DNA from: JAXGMQ01 sp040768585
GTDB taxonomy: Bacteria > Caldisericota > Caldisericia > JAAYUI01
DNA length: 64,000 bases
Direction of reading: 5' to 3'
Assembly: GCA_040768585.1 (NCBI GenBank)
Contig: JAXGMQ010000001.1
Coordinates: forward strand, 1,426,001-1,490,000
Part shown: piece after piece, positions 43,691 through 51,885 of the stretch
Layout of the letters: each line of letters begins with the position of its first letter
Numbering within the stretch: the stretch's first letter is position 1
Translations under genes and position numbers: made by a program
Notes under the pieces: generated by a model
The model's input: only the letters and a program-made list of their open reading frames with translations
Told to the model about the DNA's origin: nothing
Databases searched by the model: none

Positions 43691-43801
43691 CGTTGGTATT
43701 TGTGTAATAATCATTACTTGTTGTATTCTAGTTTTGTCAGATATGAACAATCTTCAGAGTTTATTCTCTCAATGAATGATTGCATATTTCATAATATATT
43801 C

Positions 43802-43849
43802 ATATACGCAATATCATGTTAACGCTAGAATCAATTCATTTGCGTATAT
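43802..43849 (+). promoter_or_regulatory. Inverted repeat upstream of the radical SAM gene
   Basis: ATATACGCA (43802-43810) and TGCGTATAT (43841-43849) form a perfect 9-bp inverted repeat with a 30-bp interval, about 75-120 bp before the radical SAM start. The surrounding 310 bp (43614-43923) are AT-rich and otherwise empty. It could bind a regulator at two half-sites or form a leader hairpin. Confidence 0.4.
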
Positions 43850-43923
43850 CCTTTGTAGGAGTTGTTTAAAATATGTCTGTAGGCGCAATGTAGTGGGATT
43901 TCTTTTATCAATAAGGAGGGTAT

Positions 43924-45288
43924 ATGTTACCACATCTGTCTAATCGTCATAGGTTTACACAGTATGATATTACAAGAAAGTGTAACCTAAGGTGTGCTCA
44001 TTGTAGGTCAACATCATTCTATGAGGGTTCCAATGAGCATGAAGCTATCAGAGACTTAACAACTAAAGAGGTATTTAAAGCTCTTGATAGTCTCGCTGAA
44101 GCTGGTATTGAAAGGATCCACTACCTGGGTGGTGAACCATTCTTTAGGCCAGACATGATGGACATTGTAGACTATGGAGCAAAGCTTGGAATTGTGAGTT
44201 CCATCAATACAAATGGAACACTCATCACAGATGAAGTGATGGAGCGTATCTTCAACTCAAACCTCTATCTTCTCACATTCTCTCTTGATGGTGGGTCGCC
44301 TGAAACAAACGATCCAATACGAGGAGAGGGTGTCTTCAAAAAAGTTACCGAAACAATGAAGAAACTTGACCAAGAGAGAAAGAGGAGAAAGAGGTATATA
44401 AGACAAATCATTTGCTCAGTTGTCACAAAGTCCAATGCTCATGAGATGGTAAAGCTAATGGATGTGGCTCATGAGATAGGGTGTGACTCTGTCATATTCA
44501 CCCCACTTAGACAGAAGGGAAGAGCAGCTGGGAACCTTGATAAGCTGTATTTCAACGACAGAGAGACATTTGACCTTGCTGAGAACCTTGCTCAAATTAT
44601 TTCAAAAGGTCACCCACAACATGTTCAGATGGGTCTTGGTTCACCTCTTGCAGCTGAATACTTCAACAGAAAATATGGGACACAGTTCCCAATAACACCT
44701 GGTGGGTGTAATGCTCTTACAACCAAGACGTTCATGCAACCAGATGGTTCACTTTTCCCTTGCCAGGAGCTTACAGAGTTCTTCAGATCAAAAAATGGCA
44801 GGAAGATTGATGTACCAAGAAGGTCTGTCATTGATAAAGGTGGAGCAAAGGCAATACTCGACTCACCTCTCTATAATGGTCTTCTATCAGCCTTCTTCAA
44901 ACCAGATGCACTAAAGAACTACGTTCCTTGCAATCAGTGCAAGTTTCTTGGCTCAATCTGTTGGCCTTGTCCCATTCCATCCCTTCGAGGGGATAAACTG
45001 GTCATGAATAATTGTCTCATGATGATGAAGAAGATGAAGGAAGAGGGAATTGACATTGGTGACACAGTTCCAATCAACTACCAAGAGGTCATAAACAGAT
45101 CAGCAGGTGACCCAATCTTCAGGTCAAATGTCTTTGCCAACCCAGAGAACACCCTAGACAGATACCACTACAACATGGAAGAAAAGGACAAAGAGAACCT
45201 CACACATCTAGTCTCAAGAATGCAGGATGTAGCAAGAGGTCAACTTAAAAACATGTTAGAGAGTATTACAAAGGAGGGAGTGCAATGA
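43924..45288 (+). CDS. Radical SAM/SPASM enzyme, probable maturase of the cysteine-rich proteins
   Basis: 454 residues, AAGGAGG site. The radical SAM motif is CNLRCAHC near residue 19, with HYLGGEPFFRPD as the GGE motif. The C-terminal half has the SPASM cluster pattern: CNALTTKTFMQPDGSLFPC (Cys-x12-Gly-x4-Cys) and CNQCKFLGSICWPC, plus a later NNCLMM. SPASM proteins with this layout modify ribosomal peptides, often forming thioether links from Cys. The stop overlaps the start of the first cysteine-rich gene (ATGA), a strong sign of coupling. The final 60 codons are duplicated near 55.6 kb. The reaction on the downstream proteins is inference; the family and motifs are clear. Confidence 0.9.
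   Translation: MLPHLSNRHRFTQYDITRKCNLRCAHCRSTSFYEGSNEHEAIRDLTTKEVFKALDSLAEAGIERIHYLGGEPFFRPDMMDIVDYGAKLGIVSSINTNGTLITDEVMERIFNSNLYLLTFSLDGGSPETNDPIRGEGVFKKVTETMKKLDQERKRRKRYIRQIICSVVTKSNAHEMVKLMDVAHEIGCDSVIFTPLRQKGRAAGNLDKLYFNDRETFDLAENLAQIISKGHPQHVQMGLGSPLAAEYFNRKYGTQFPITPGGCNALTTKTFMQPDGSLFPCQELTEFFRSKNGRKIDVPRRSVIDKGGAKAILDSPLYNGLLSAFFKPDALKNYVPCNQCKFLGSICWPCPIPSLRGDKLVMNNCLMMMKKMKEEGIDIGDTVPINYQEVINRSAGDPIFRSNVFANPENTLDRYHYNMEEKDKENLTHLVSRMQDVARGQLKNMLESITKEGVQ
45103..45285 (+). repeat. 3' end of the radical SAM gene, duplicated at 55510-55690
   Basis: These about 180 bp are repeated at 55510-55690 with only a handful of substitutions. The copies lie in front of different cysteine-rich genes. 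The high identity implies a recent event. Confidence 0.85.
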
Positions 45289-46679
45289 ACAACAACATCA
45301 ATAATCATCCAGAAGACATAAAAGACTGGGTAATCAACGAATCAAGAGAGCTTGGAGTGGACTTCACATGTCTAACTCATAACCAACAAAACTTCATCAT
45401 AGCCTCCATCATGTTAGGACTTGAGAATGGCTTCAGAAGCAGGTGCAACTATCCCGATTTGAGGTTTGCAAGGAGGAGGGGGATAGGAAAGAATCTTAAA
45501 TTAGAGGGTATGCAAAGCGAAATGACATTAACCGACACACCTCCTCCATGTGCTGATGCATGCCCACCCATTGATCCTTGTGATTCCAACGGATGTCAGG
45601 TTGATGGAACATGTGACACCAATGGATGCCAGACAGATGGTGAATGTCCACCAATAGTTGATGATGATTGCAGTGAGAATGATGGAAAAACTTGTGATAA
45701 CAATTGTGTAAATGAAATTTTTACAACTTGTTCTGATGGAGCTAATCAAGAATGTGTGGATAATAATTGTACAAATGAATATACATGTGCAGACATTAAT
45801 AATTGTAAAGATGAAAAATGTACAAATGAAAGAATGTGTAGCGACCAGGGAGGCGAAACAATAGAAAACACATGTACTGATAGTATGTGTGAAAATAAAT
45901 ATAGCCCAAGTGGTGTGTGTTCAGACGAGAACCCAGCATGTAGAGATAACTCGTGTCACAATGACAGAGGTTGTACAGATACCGGCACAAAGGATAACTC
46001 TTTATTGTATTGTATTGACAGTAGATGCATCAATTCAGGAATAACACGAGCAGAAGGAGGGGCTTGTAAAGATACAGATTGTACTGACGGATCATGTTTC
46101 AATACATCTTGTGCGGATGATGCTGGAACAGAACACTACTGCTACGATAACACTTGTATTAACGCAGCCTACAAAGGTTGCGGGGATACTGGGATAGGAA
46201 CAAGATGTACAGATGGTCCATGCACAAACCAAGGATCATCGGGTGATTCATGTGCTGACGATCCTGGTCAATGCACAGATCCAAGTTGTCACCAATACAC
46301 ATGTCCTGACTATCCGTCTAGTGGTAGTTGTACAGACTCATCCACATGTATTGATTCAAATGATTGTGTTAATGAGGGTACATGTGTAAATGAAGAGATA
46401 TGTATCGACCAAGAAGCAACGACTAGCTGTACGGATGACGAGTGTAACAATGACGGAGATAGCTCAGAATGCCTCGATGATTCTGGATGTTTTGATAATA
46501 AGTGTTCGAATACTAATTTTTGTCTAGATACAGATAATTGTTCTGATAAAGATTGCACAGATTCCGGAACTTGTGTTGATGCTGGTAGTTGTGAAGACAC
46601 AGGCGATTGTATGGATTCTGGATATTGTGAAGATTATACAAAGAATGATACAGTGGGGTGTACAGATGGAATGTGTTAA
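45285..46679 (+). CDS. Cysteine-rich repeat protein 1 with conserved leader (putative radical SAM substrate)
   Basis: 464 residues starting inside the radical SAM stop codon, with AAAGGAGGG upstream. Residues 1-70 are the leader shared by four genes of the locus (DIKDWVINESRELGVDFTC, NQQNFIIASIM, GLENGFRSRCNYPDLRFARR, RGI). The other 390 residues are a low-complexity region with a Cys about every six residues, arranged as C-x-D and C-x-N units (CTDSMCEN, CVDNNCTN, CIDSRCIN). There is no signal peptide. Acidic residues and Asn dominate between cysteines, with almost no hydrophobic core. I recognise no family. It could be a thioether- or disulfide-cross-linked product or a metal-binding chain; sequence cannot decide. 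Confidence 0.75.
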   Translation: MNNNINNHPEDIKDWVINESRELGVDFTCLTHNQQNFIIASIMLGLENGFRSRCNYPDLRFARRRGIGKNLKLEGMQSEMTLTDTPPPCADACPPIDPCDSNGCQVDGTCDTNGCQTDGECPPIVDDDCSENDGKTCDNNCVNEIFTTCSDGANQECVDNNCTNEYTCADINNCKDEKCTNERMCSDQGGETIENTCTDSMCENKYSPSGVCSDENPACRDNSCHNDRGCTDTGTKDNSLLYCIDSRCINSGITRAEGGACKDTDCTDGSCFNTSCADDAGTEHYCYDNTCINAAYKGCGDTGIGTRCTDGPCTNQGSSGDSCADDPGQCTDPSCHQYTCPDYPSSGSCTDSSTCIDSNDCVNEGTCVNEEICIDQEATTSCTDDECNNDGDSSECLDDSGCFDNKCSNTNFCLDTDNCSDKDCTDSGTCVDAGSCEDTGDCMDSGYCEDYTKNDTVGCTDGMC

Positions 46680-48312
46680 ACAAAAACTCGCAGTTTTTGT
46701 TATATGTGTTTCTTTGCTGACTGCTAATGGCACTATGGGGTATATTGAATCTAATGATGCAATAAAGCAGCTAGAAAAAACAACAATCTTCAACCCTAAG
46801 ACGTACAGTATGCCGCATTCATTACCATATCTATATTTCCAAGTTGGAAACAGTATACATATACGAAACTGTTTGACTGGTCTCATAGAATATGTGTTTG
46901 TTTTAGATGACAGTGAATACATGGTAACATACGAGAGAAACGCTTTTTGTACTTACAAAAAGATAATGAATAATGATGAAGAGATTGATAGATTTAGGGT
47001 AATTAACTTGGATGGAAGTGTGAATGAGATCCTTTTAAAGACAATTAAAAGCAGAATGGGAACAAGAAGTTACGACTACAGACTCAAGATAGTTAATAAC
47101 CAGATCATAAGAGTTGTGATAGAGACAAATATAATCGAAAAGAATCCAGAGGAAGCAACTATTGTATCCCAAATCTATGCTGAAGATGCCGATGGCGTTA
47201 TATGGGATATCCAAGCACCAGATAACCACAAATACGACTTTCTAAACAATGATGAAACTAACTCAGAAGTAATATTTATCTCTGACTACTATCAGTCAAA
47301 TGACGATCCAAAAATATCTACTGCGATGCTAGATGCTCAAACTGGAACTGTGGAGTACACAAGACCTTTAAGTCAAAGAATCAGAATGATTCAAAGTTCC
47401 ACATATTCTAATTTAGCTGTACTTGAGCATACGGAAGATGATGAAATTATTACAAGCATAATCGATAAGTGTACAGGCAATATTGTTTATGAGTCAGTCA
47501 ACTCGTGTGTCTCAGTATCCTTGCTAGGTGACAGAATAATAACTGCGTCAATCTCTCAAAATTGTCTATACTCATACAGTAAAACAGAGCCAATAAAAAT
47601 CACTGAACTTAGCACAACTGGTGAGATACTTAGTGAATATATTTTTGAACCACAAATACAAAATGTGTTCTACGATAATTGTAGAATACTTACGAACAGC
47701 ATTGCGATATTAGTACAAAAGGATGAAACAAGGTTTTATAATTATTTATCTAATCAACGGTTATACTCCCATCCAATGATCATTAAAGAATGCTATGCAT
47801 ACGGTAATCTAATAGTTTGTCAAGATGACTATAGTCTTTTTGCACTTGACTCAGAAGATTTCAGCTTGGTTTGGCAACTTGATGTAATTGATCCGTTCAA
47901 AGTAAAAGTAATTGAATCTGAAGAACAATACTTTCTAGGTTACGACTATAAATGCAATTGCTATAAAAACACTGGAGATTCAAGTGAAACGTCTACAGCA
48001 GCGAGAATAAAGGTCGTCAACAAAAAAGATCTGACCTTTGAACCTTACGAATACAACATATGCCCTAGTTTTTATTCAATAAACAATATGAATCCTACAA
48101 AATGGGGTATATTGTTTATTGACAATAGACGAATAAGTTTGTACAGGCCGGGGAATATTCTTGTATATGAACTCGATTTCGGCGTCAAAATAATTGAGTA
48201 TGAGTTTAATGAGGATAAAAAGCATATTATCCTATATCTTGATCATACGGATGAAAGTAAAAGGGATGTGTTATTCGATATTAGCACGGGATTGTACACA
48301 TATGAAAACTAG
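46666..48312 (+). CDS. Secreted propeller-like protein 1 of the cysteine-rich locus
   Basis: 548 residues from the ATG at 46666, inside the last codons of the cysteine-rich gene (14-bp overlap); a 31-codon extension upstream would start deep in that gene. The N-terminus is a signal peptide (KQKLAVFVICVSLLTANG). The body is a run of beta-strand repeats (EDADGVIWDIQAP, LDAQTGTVEYTRPL, LDSEDFSLVWQLDVIDP) like those of PQQ-type propellers, with a conserved end (RISLYRPGNILVYELDF ... LFDISTGLYTYE). Three paralogues follow in the locus, each just after a cysteine-rich gene. It probably acts outside the membrane and may bind the matured cysteine-rich product. Confidence 0.65.
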   Translation: MECVKQKLAVFVICVSLLTANGTMGYIESNDAIKQLEKTTIFNPKTYSMPHSLPYLYFQVGNSIHIRNCLTGLIEYVFVLDDSEYMVTYERNAFCTYKKIMNNDEEIDRFRVINLDGSVNEILLKTIKSRMGTRSYDYRLKIVNNQIIRVVIETNIIEKNPEEATIVSQIYAEDADGVIWDIQAPDNHKYDFLNNDETNSEVIFISDYYQSNDDPKISTAMLDAQTGTVEYTRPLSQRIRMIQSSTYSNLAVLEHTEDDEIITSIIDKCTGNIVYESVNSCVSVSLLGDRIITASISQNCLYSYSKTEPIKITELSTTGEILSEYIFEPQIQNVFYDNCRILTNSIAILVQKDETRFYNYLSNQRLYSHPMIIKECYAYGNLIVCQDDYSLFALDSEDFSLVWQLDVIDPFKVKVIESEEQYFLGYDYKCNCYKNTGDSSETSTAARIKVVNKKDLTFEPYEYNICPSFYSINNMNPTKWGILFIDNRRISLYRPGNILVYELDFGVKIIEYEFNEDKKHIILYLDHTDESKRDVLFDISTGLYTYEN

Positions 48313-48357
48313 ACTGAGCACAACTTTAAAATACGTTGATAATACAAGAGGCATTCC

Positions 48358-49491
48358 ATGAACTGCCTAAAATGCACATCCGGTAGATGTTCCGAGTGTG
48401 AACACTCCAAACCCTTCAGAGAAGAGTCCCTGAAGGTATATAAGACCAGTGAATCATCAAAGATACACAGTATAGCTGCTGATGTAGAGGTCAGTTACCA
48501 CTCAAGACTCACACGACTTGAAGAACTCATGATGTTTGCAAGGAGGAGAGGGATAGACTCAAACAAAGAGGATGATAAAAGGTTTGTGAATAAGGCATTT
48601 AGTGAGAATCTGATTCCTATAAATAAAGAACAAATTGTTTATAGTGCATCTGATTGCGGTGATGATTCAGGTTGTGGAGATCCTTGTACAAACGAAGATC
48701 CCACTGGATGTACAAATGGTCAGCAAGAATGTATTAATAATGAGTGTACAAACAACAGTACGGGGGGGTGTACAAACGAGAGTGGAGAAGGATACTCATG
48801 CCATGATAACGATTGCTCGAATCTAAAAGATTGCAGTGATAGCGGTGAATGTCATGATAACTCATGCTCAAATAAGGGTTGGGGTACTCCTTCAACGTGC
48901 ACTGATACAAATGATTGTTCTGATTCATATGAATGTAGTAACACTGCCCAATGGTGTACTGATTCTGATAATTGCACAGACACTGCATGCAGTAATACAG
49001 CCTCAAAAATTGGACTGACAGGGGGCGGATGTGTAGATAACAATAACTGTGTTGATCAAGAAGCATGCTTGAATAATGATAAATTTAACGATTGTGTTGA
49101 TAATGATGGCTGTTCTGATAAACACTGTGATAATAGAAATGATTTTGGTGAAAAATGTATTGACAATGATGCATGTAGAGATGATAAGTGTTGCAACAGG
49201 AATTGCAGTGATTTAAGTGCTGATGGTGCATCAGTCGCTTGCGGTGATGATCTGTGCTCTAATGGAAGAGTTTGTATTGATACTTGGTGTACTGATGATA
49301 GTGGTTCATGTGGCGATATTGGTTGCATAAATGCTGGTAAGCCAGGTGGAACTGGAGACAATGGGTGTGTAGATAATTAATATTGTACAGATACATCTTG
49401 TGCAAATTACATCGATTGTCACGATGATGCAGGCGTAAATTGTAAGGATCATTCATGTTCATTTGACCCGTTAAACAGTCCGGAGGAATAA
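48358..49491 (+). pseudogene. Cysteine-rich protein 2: DUF1847 N-terminus fused to cysteine-rich region, with in-frame stop
   Basis: Codons 1-62 match the start of the DUF1847 protein encoded at 60 kb almost residue for residue (MNCLKCTSGRCSECEHSKPF, SSKIHSIAADVEVSYHSRL, RLEELMMFA). At MFA the sequence switches to RRRGID, the end of the leader found in the other cysteine-rich proteins, and continues into C-x-D/C-x-N repeats. A TAA at 49378-49380 ends the first 340 codons, but the same frame then runs 36 more codons of the same type (YCTDTSCANYIDCHDDAG ... PLNSPEE) to 49491, directly abutting the next ATG. It may be a truncated active protein or a recent pseudogene. Confidence 0.75.
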
Positions 49492-50280
49492 ATGAAAAAC
49501 ATACAATCATGGATTATAGAAGAGACAATGAAATTAGGATGTGATTTCTATGCTTTGACAAGTCAACAACGGAAAGAGATTATCACTCGAATAGTGATTG
49601 GATTAGAGAATGGATTCAGATCGGTTTGTAATTATCCTGATCTGAGATTTGCAAGAAAAAGAGGTATTGATAAAAACAGGATAAATAAAGACATTTTTAA
49701 TTTTTGTTCAGATATTTTAAGAAATAACAAGAGTATATCGAGAATAACAACTGATGATCAAGTTTTTTATAGTGGGAGTGAATGCATAAATCTATGTGAA
49801 ATAGACAACTCGGGATCGTGTGGACAAACAATAGACACGCATTGCGTAGATATGCCAGCTTGCACTGATAGTCATTGCGGCAATACAAAAGATTGTGCTG
49901 ATAAATCTGACCCTATGACAGCAACTGGATGTATAGATAATGAATGCTCAATTTCTGATTCCGCAACTTGTTTTGACCAGCAAGGATTTTGTCAAGATAT
50001 ACAATGTGAAAATAGTGGCACACAATCCTCTGGACTGTGCATAAACGAAGTGCATTGTCTTGATGATGGATGTGTTGACTACAGGTGTGTTAATATAGCC
50101 CCGGAAAATGATAAGTGCTCAACTGATTTGAATAACTGCAGAGATGTAAATTGTCTTGAAGTAGGGGAAAGGCAAGCTCCTTTCGATGCTGATAGACAAT
50201 CTTGTCCACATATGCAGGATCATTCAGCAGAAAGCTGTATTGACCACGTATGTGATCCGCCTGATGATGACTATAGATAA
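49492..50280 (+). CDS. Cysteine-rich repeat protein 3 with conserved leader
   Basis: 262 residues; a GGAGG site lies inside the end of the previous frame. The leader is a diverged version of the shared one: SWIIEETMKLGCDFYALTSQ and GLENGFRSVCNYPDLRFARK, RGIDKN. Residues 100-262 carry the C-x-D/C-x-N pattern (CTDSHCGN, CIDNECSI, CLDDGCVDYRCVN) at lower density than in paralogue 1. Because its leader differs at many positions yet keeps GLENGFRS-CNYPDLRFA-RGI, these residues are probably the part recognised by the maturase. It ends shortly before the start of propeller 2. Confidence 0.75.
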   Translation: MKNIQSWIIEETMKLGCDFYALTSQQRKEIITRIVIGLENGFRSVCNYPDLRFARKRGIDKNRINKDIFNFCSDILRNNKSISRITTDDQVFYSGSECINLCEIDNSGSCGQTIDTHCVDMPACTDSHCGNTKDCADKSDPMTATGCIDNECSISDSATCFDQQGFCQDIQCENSGTQSSGLCINEVHCLDDGCVDYRCVNIAPENDKCSTDLNNCRDVNCLEVGERQAPFDADRQSCPHMQDHSAESCIDHVCDPPDDDYR

Positions 50281-50299
50281 TAAAAAGGACACAACTGAG

Positions 50300-51850
50300 A
50301 TGAAAAAGTGTATGTTTATATTCTTGATAGCAGTCATTGTTTCTTCCGTAATTTGTGGAGATGTGAAGAGTCGAACTGACGATAGTCCATGTCTGGGCTA
50401 TCCATACTTTTTCAAATCAGTTTCACAAGATGGTTTTTTTCACATGATCTCACCAAATTGTGGCAAATCTCAATTCAGAGATGTTGAGAGTGGAAGACTC
50501 ATAAGTGTCTACGAACATGAATGTTTGGATGTAGAACCTCAAATTCTAAACAGATACGTATATTCAGTTAGTATTGATGACAGTGAAAGAGTCAATACGA
50601 TGTATCTCGAGGACAGGTATGGCAGCAAACATACCCTTTACCCAGAAGATGGAGAAAAGCTTCTTTTCTTTGATGATGAGATAATACAGATTTGCGAAGA
50701 ACACGATAAGGGAGATTCAAAAATATGGAGAAAGGTAGATGATGAAATAGTCTGGGAATATAAGTTTCCAGCTGATTCAAAACTTTCTTGGAGTCTGGAG
50801 AGAGGGACACAAGGATTACAAACGAACGACTTTTATCGTGACTACATCTGGATTTTTGACGGAGAAAAACCAGGATGTCAAACTATTGACCCAAGAGATG
50901 GAACGGTGTGTTTTGAAATAAGTGGGTACGAAATATCCAACCTGACTACAAACGGTAACATAGCAATATTTGTGACGATAGATTCTGGTAACTCCAAGAA
51001 AACAATAAAAGTCCTAAATTTAGAAACCTTTGAGTACATACTGGAAGAAGAAAAAGATGAATATTTCAAATGCTATGTTTATGGTGATAAAGCAACGATT
51101 ATCTCTGGAGCAAAACCTGATGGGGTATGGGATGAAGTAATACATACAGTTTCGGTTGTTGGTAAGAATGATGGACTTGAAGCGCAGTACAAGGTGAATT
51201 TCCCCGCTCCGTATACCAAAGGATACACCTTTTTAGCAAATGCCAAGGAGCATATTCTTTGTTATGTCATACCCACAAGGAACAGGTTTATCATCAAAGA
51301 TGCGAGAACTAACTCCATTATCTGGGAACCGGATGAAAAAATTATTTCTCCTGCGGTCAGGTTTTCAGAAAATGTGTTGATTATCGCCACATCAGAACTG
51401 GTTGAAGCACTTGATACAAAGAGTTTCAGCACTCTGTGGAAACACCATCTCACCAACTCTCAGGATAAGATTGCTGAATTTGACGGACTCGAATACATTA
51501 GAGTTGAGGATGTGATAAAAATAAAAGACAAAAAGTTTGACTGCTTTGAGCCATATGAGTTTGATGTCTCAGATTCACAAGGAGGAGTTGAATTCATTCC
51601 CACAAAGTATGGACTTATTATCGTTCCTAACTCAAAATATTGCTCCTTTCACGAAATCAGGCTGTTGAAGCCTGGAGTCGATAAACCAGTATATTCAAAC
51701 TACATTCAAGAAAGATGGATAGATGGCTGGGAGAGGATGGATAATCCTGACTATTTGAGGCTTTCAACCACAAGTGATGAAACTTATATGAAAGATATTG
51801 TCTGGTTCTTGCATATTCCAACAGGATTTCTGTCTATTGATCGACCATGA
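50300..51850 (+). CDS. Secreted propeller-like protein 2 of the cysteine-rich locus
   Basis: 516 residues from the ATG at 50300, with AAGGA upstream; the longer frame starts inside the preceding gene. Signal peptide MKKCMFIFLIAVIVSSVICG. Repeated strands include DDEIVWEYKFPAD, IDPRDGTVCFEISG, LDTKSFSTLWKHHL, and the family ending (EIRLLKPGVDKPVYSNYI ... LHIPTGFLSID). It is a paralogue of the propellers at 46.7, 53.8 and 58.4 kb. The stop overlaps an ATG that begins a remnant leading into the next cysteine-rich gene. Confidence 0.65.
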   Translation: MKKCMFIFLIAVIVSSVICGDVKSRTDDSPCLGYPYFFKSVSQDGFFHMISPNCGKSQFRDVESGRLISVYEHECLDVEPQILNRYVYSVSIDDSERVNTMYLEDRYGSKHTLYPEDGEKLLFFDDEIIQICEEHDKGDSKIWRKVDDEIVWEYKFPADSKLSWSLERGTQGLQTNDFYRDYIWIFDGEKPGCQTIDPRDGTVCFEISGYEISNLTTNGNIAIFVTIDSGNSKKTIKVLNLETFEYILEEEKDEYFKCYVYGDKATIISGAKPDGVWDEVIHTVSVVGKNDGLEAQYKVNFPAPYTKGYTFLANAKEHILCYVIPTRNRFIIKDARTNSIIWEPDEKIISPAVRFSENVLIIATSELVEALDTKSFSTLWKHHLTNSQDKIAEFDGLEYIRVEDVIKIKDKKFDCFEPYEFDVSDSQGGVEFIPTKYGLIIVPNSKYCSFHEIRLLKPGVDKPVYSNYIQERWIDGWERMDNPDYLRLSTTSDETYMKDIVWFLHIPTGFLSIDRP

Positions 51851-51885
51851 ATAATACCAGGGAGTATTACAAAGGAGGGAGTGCA

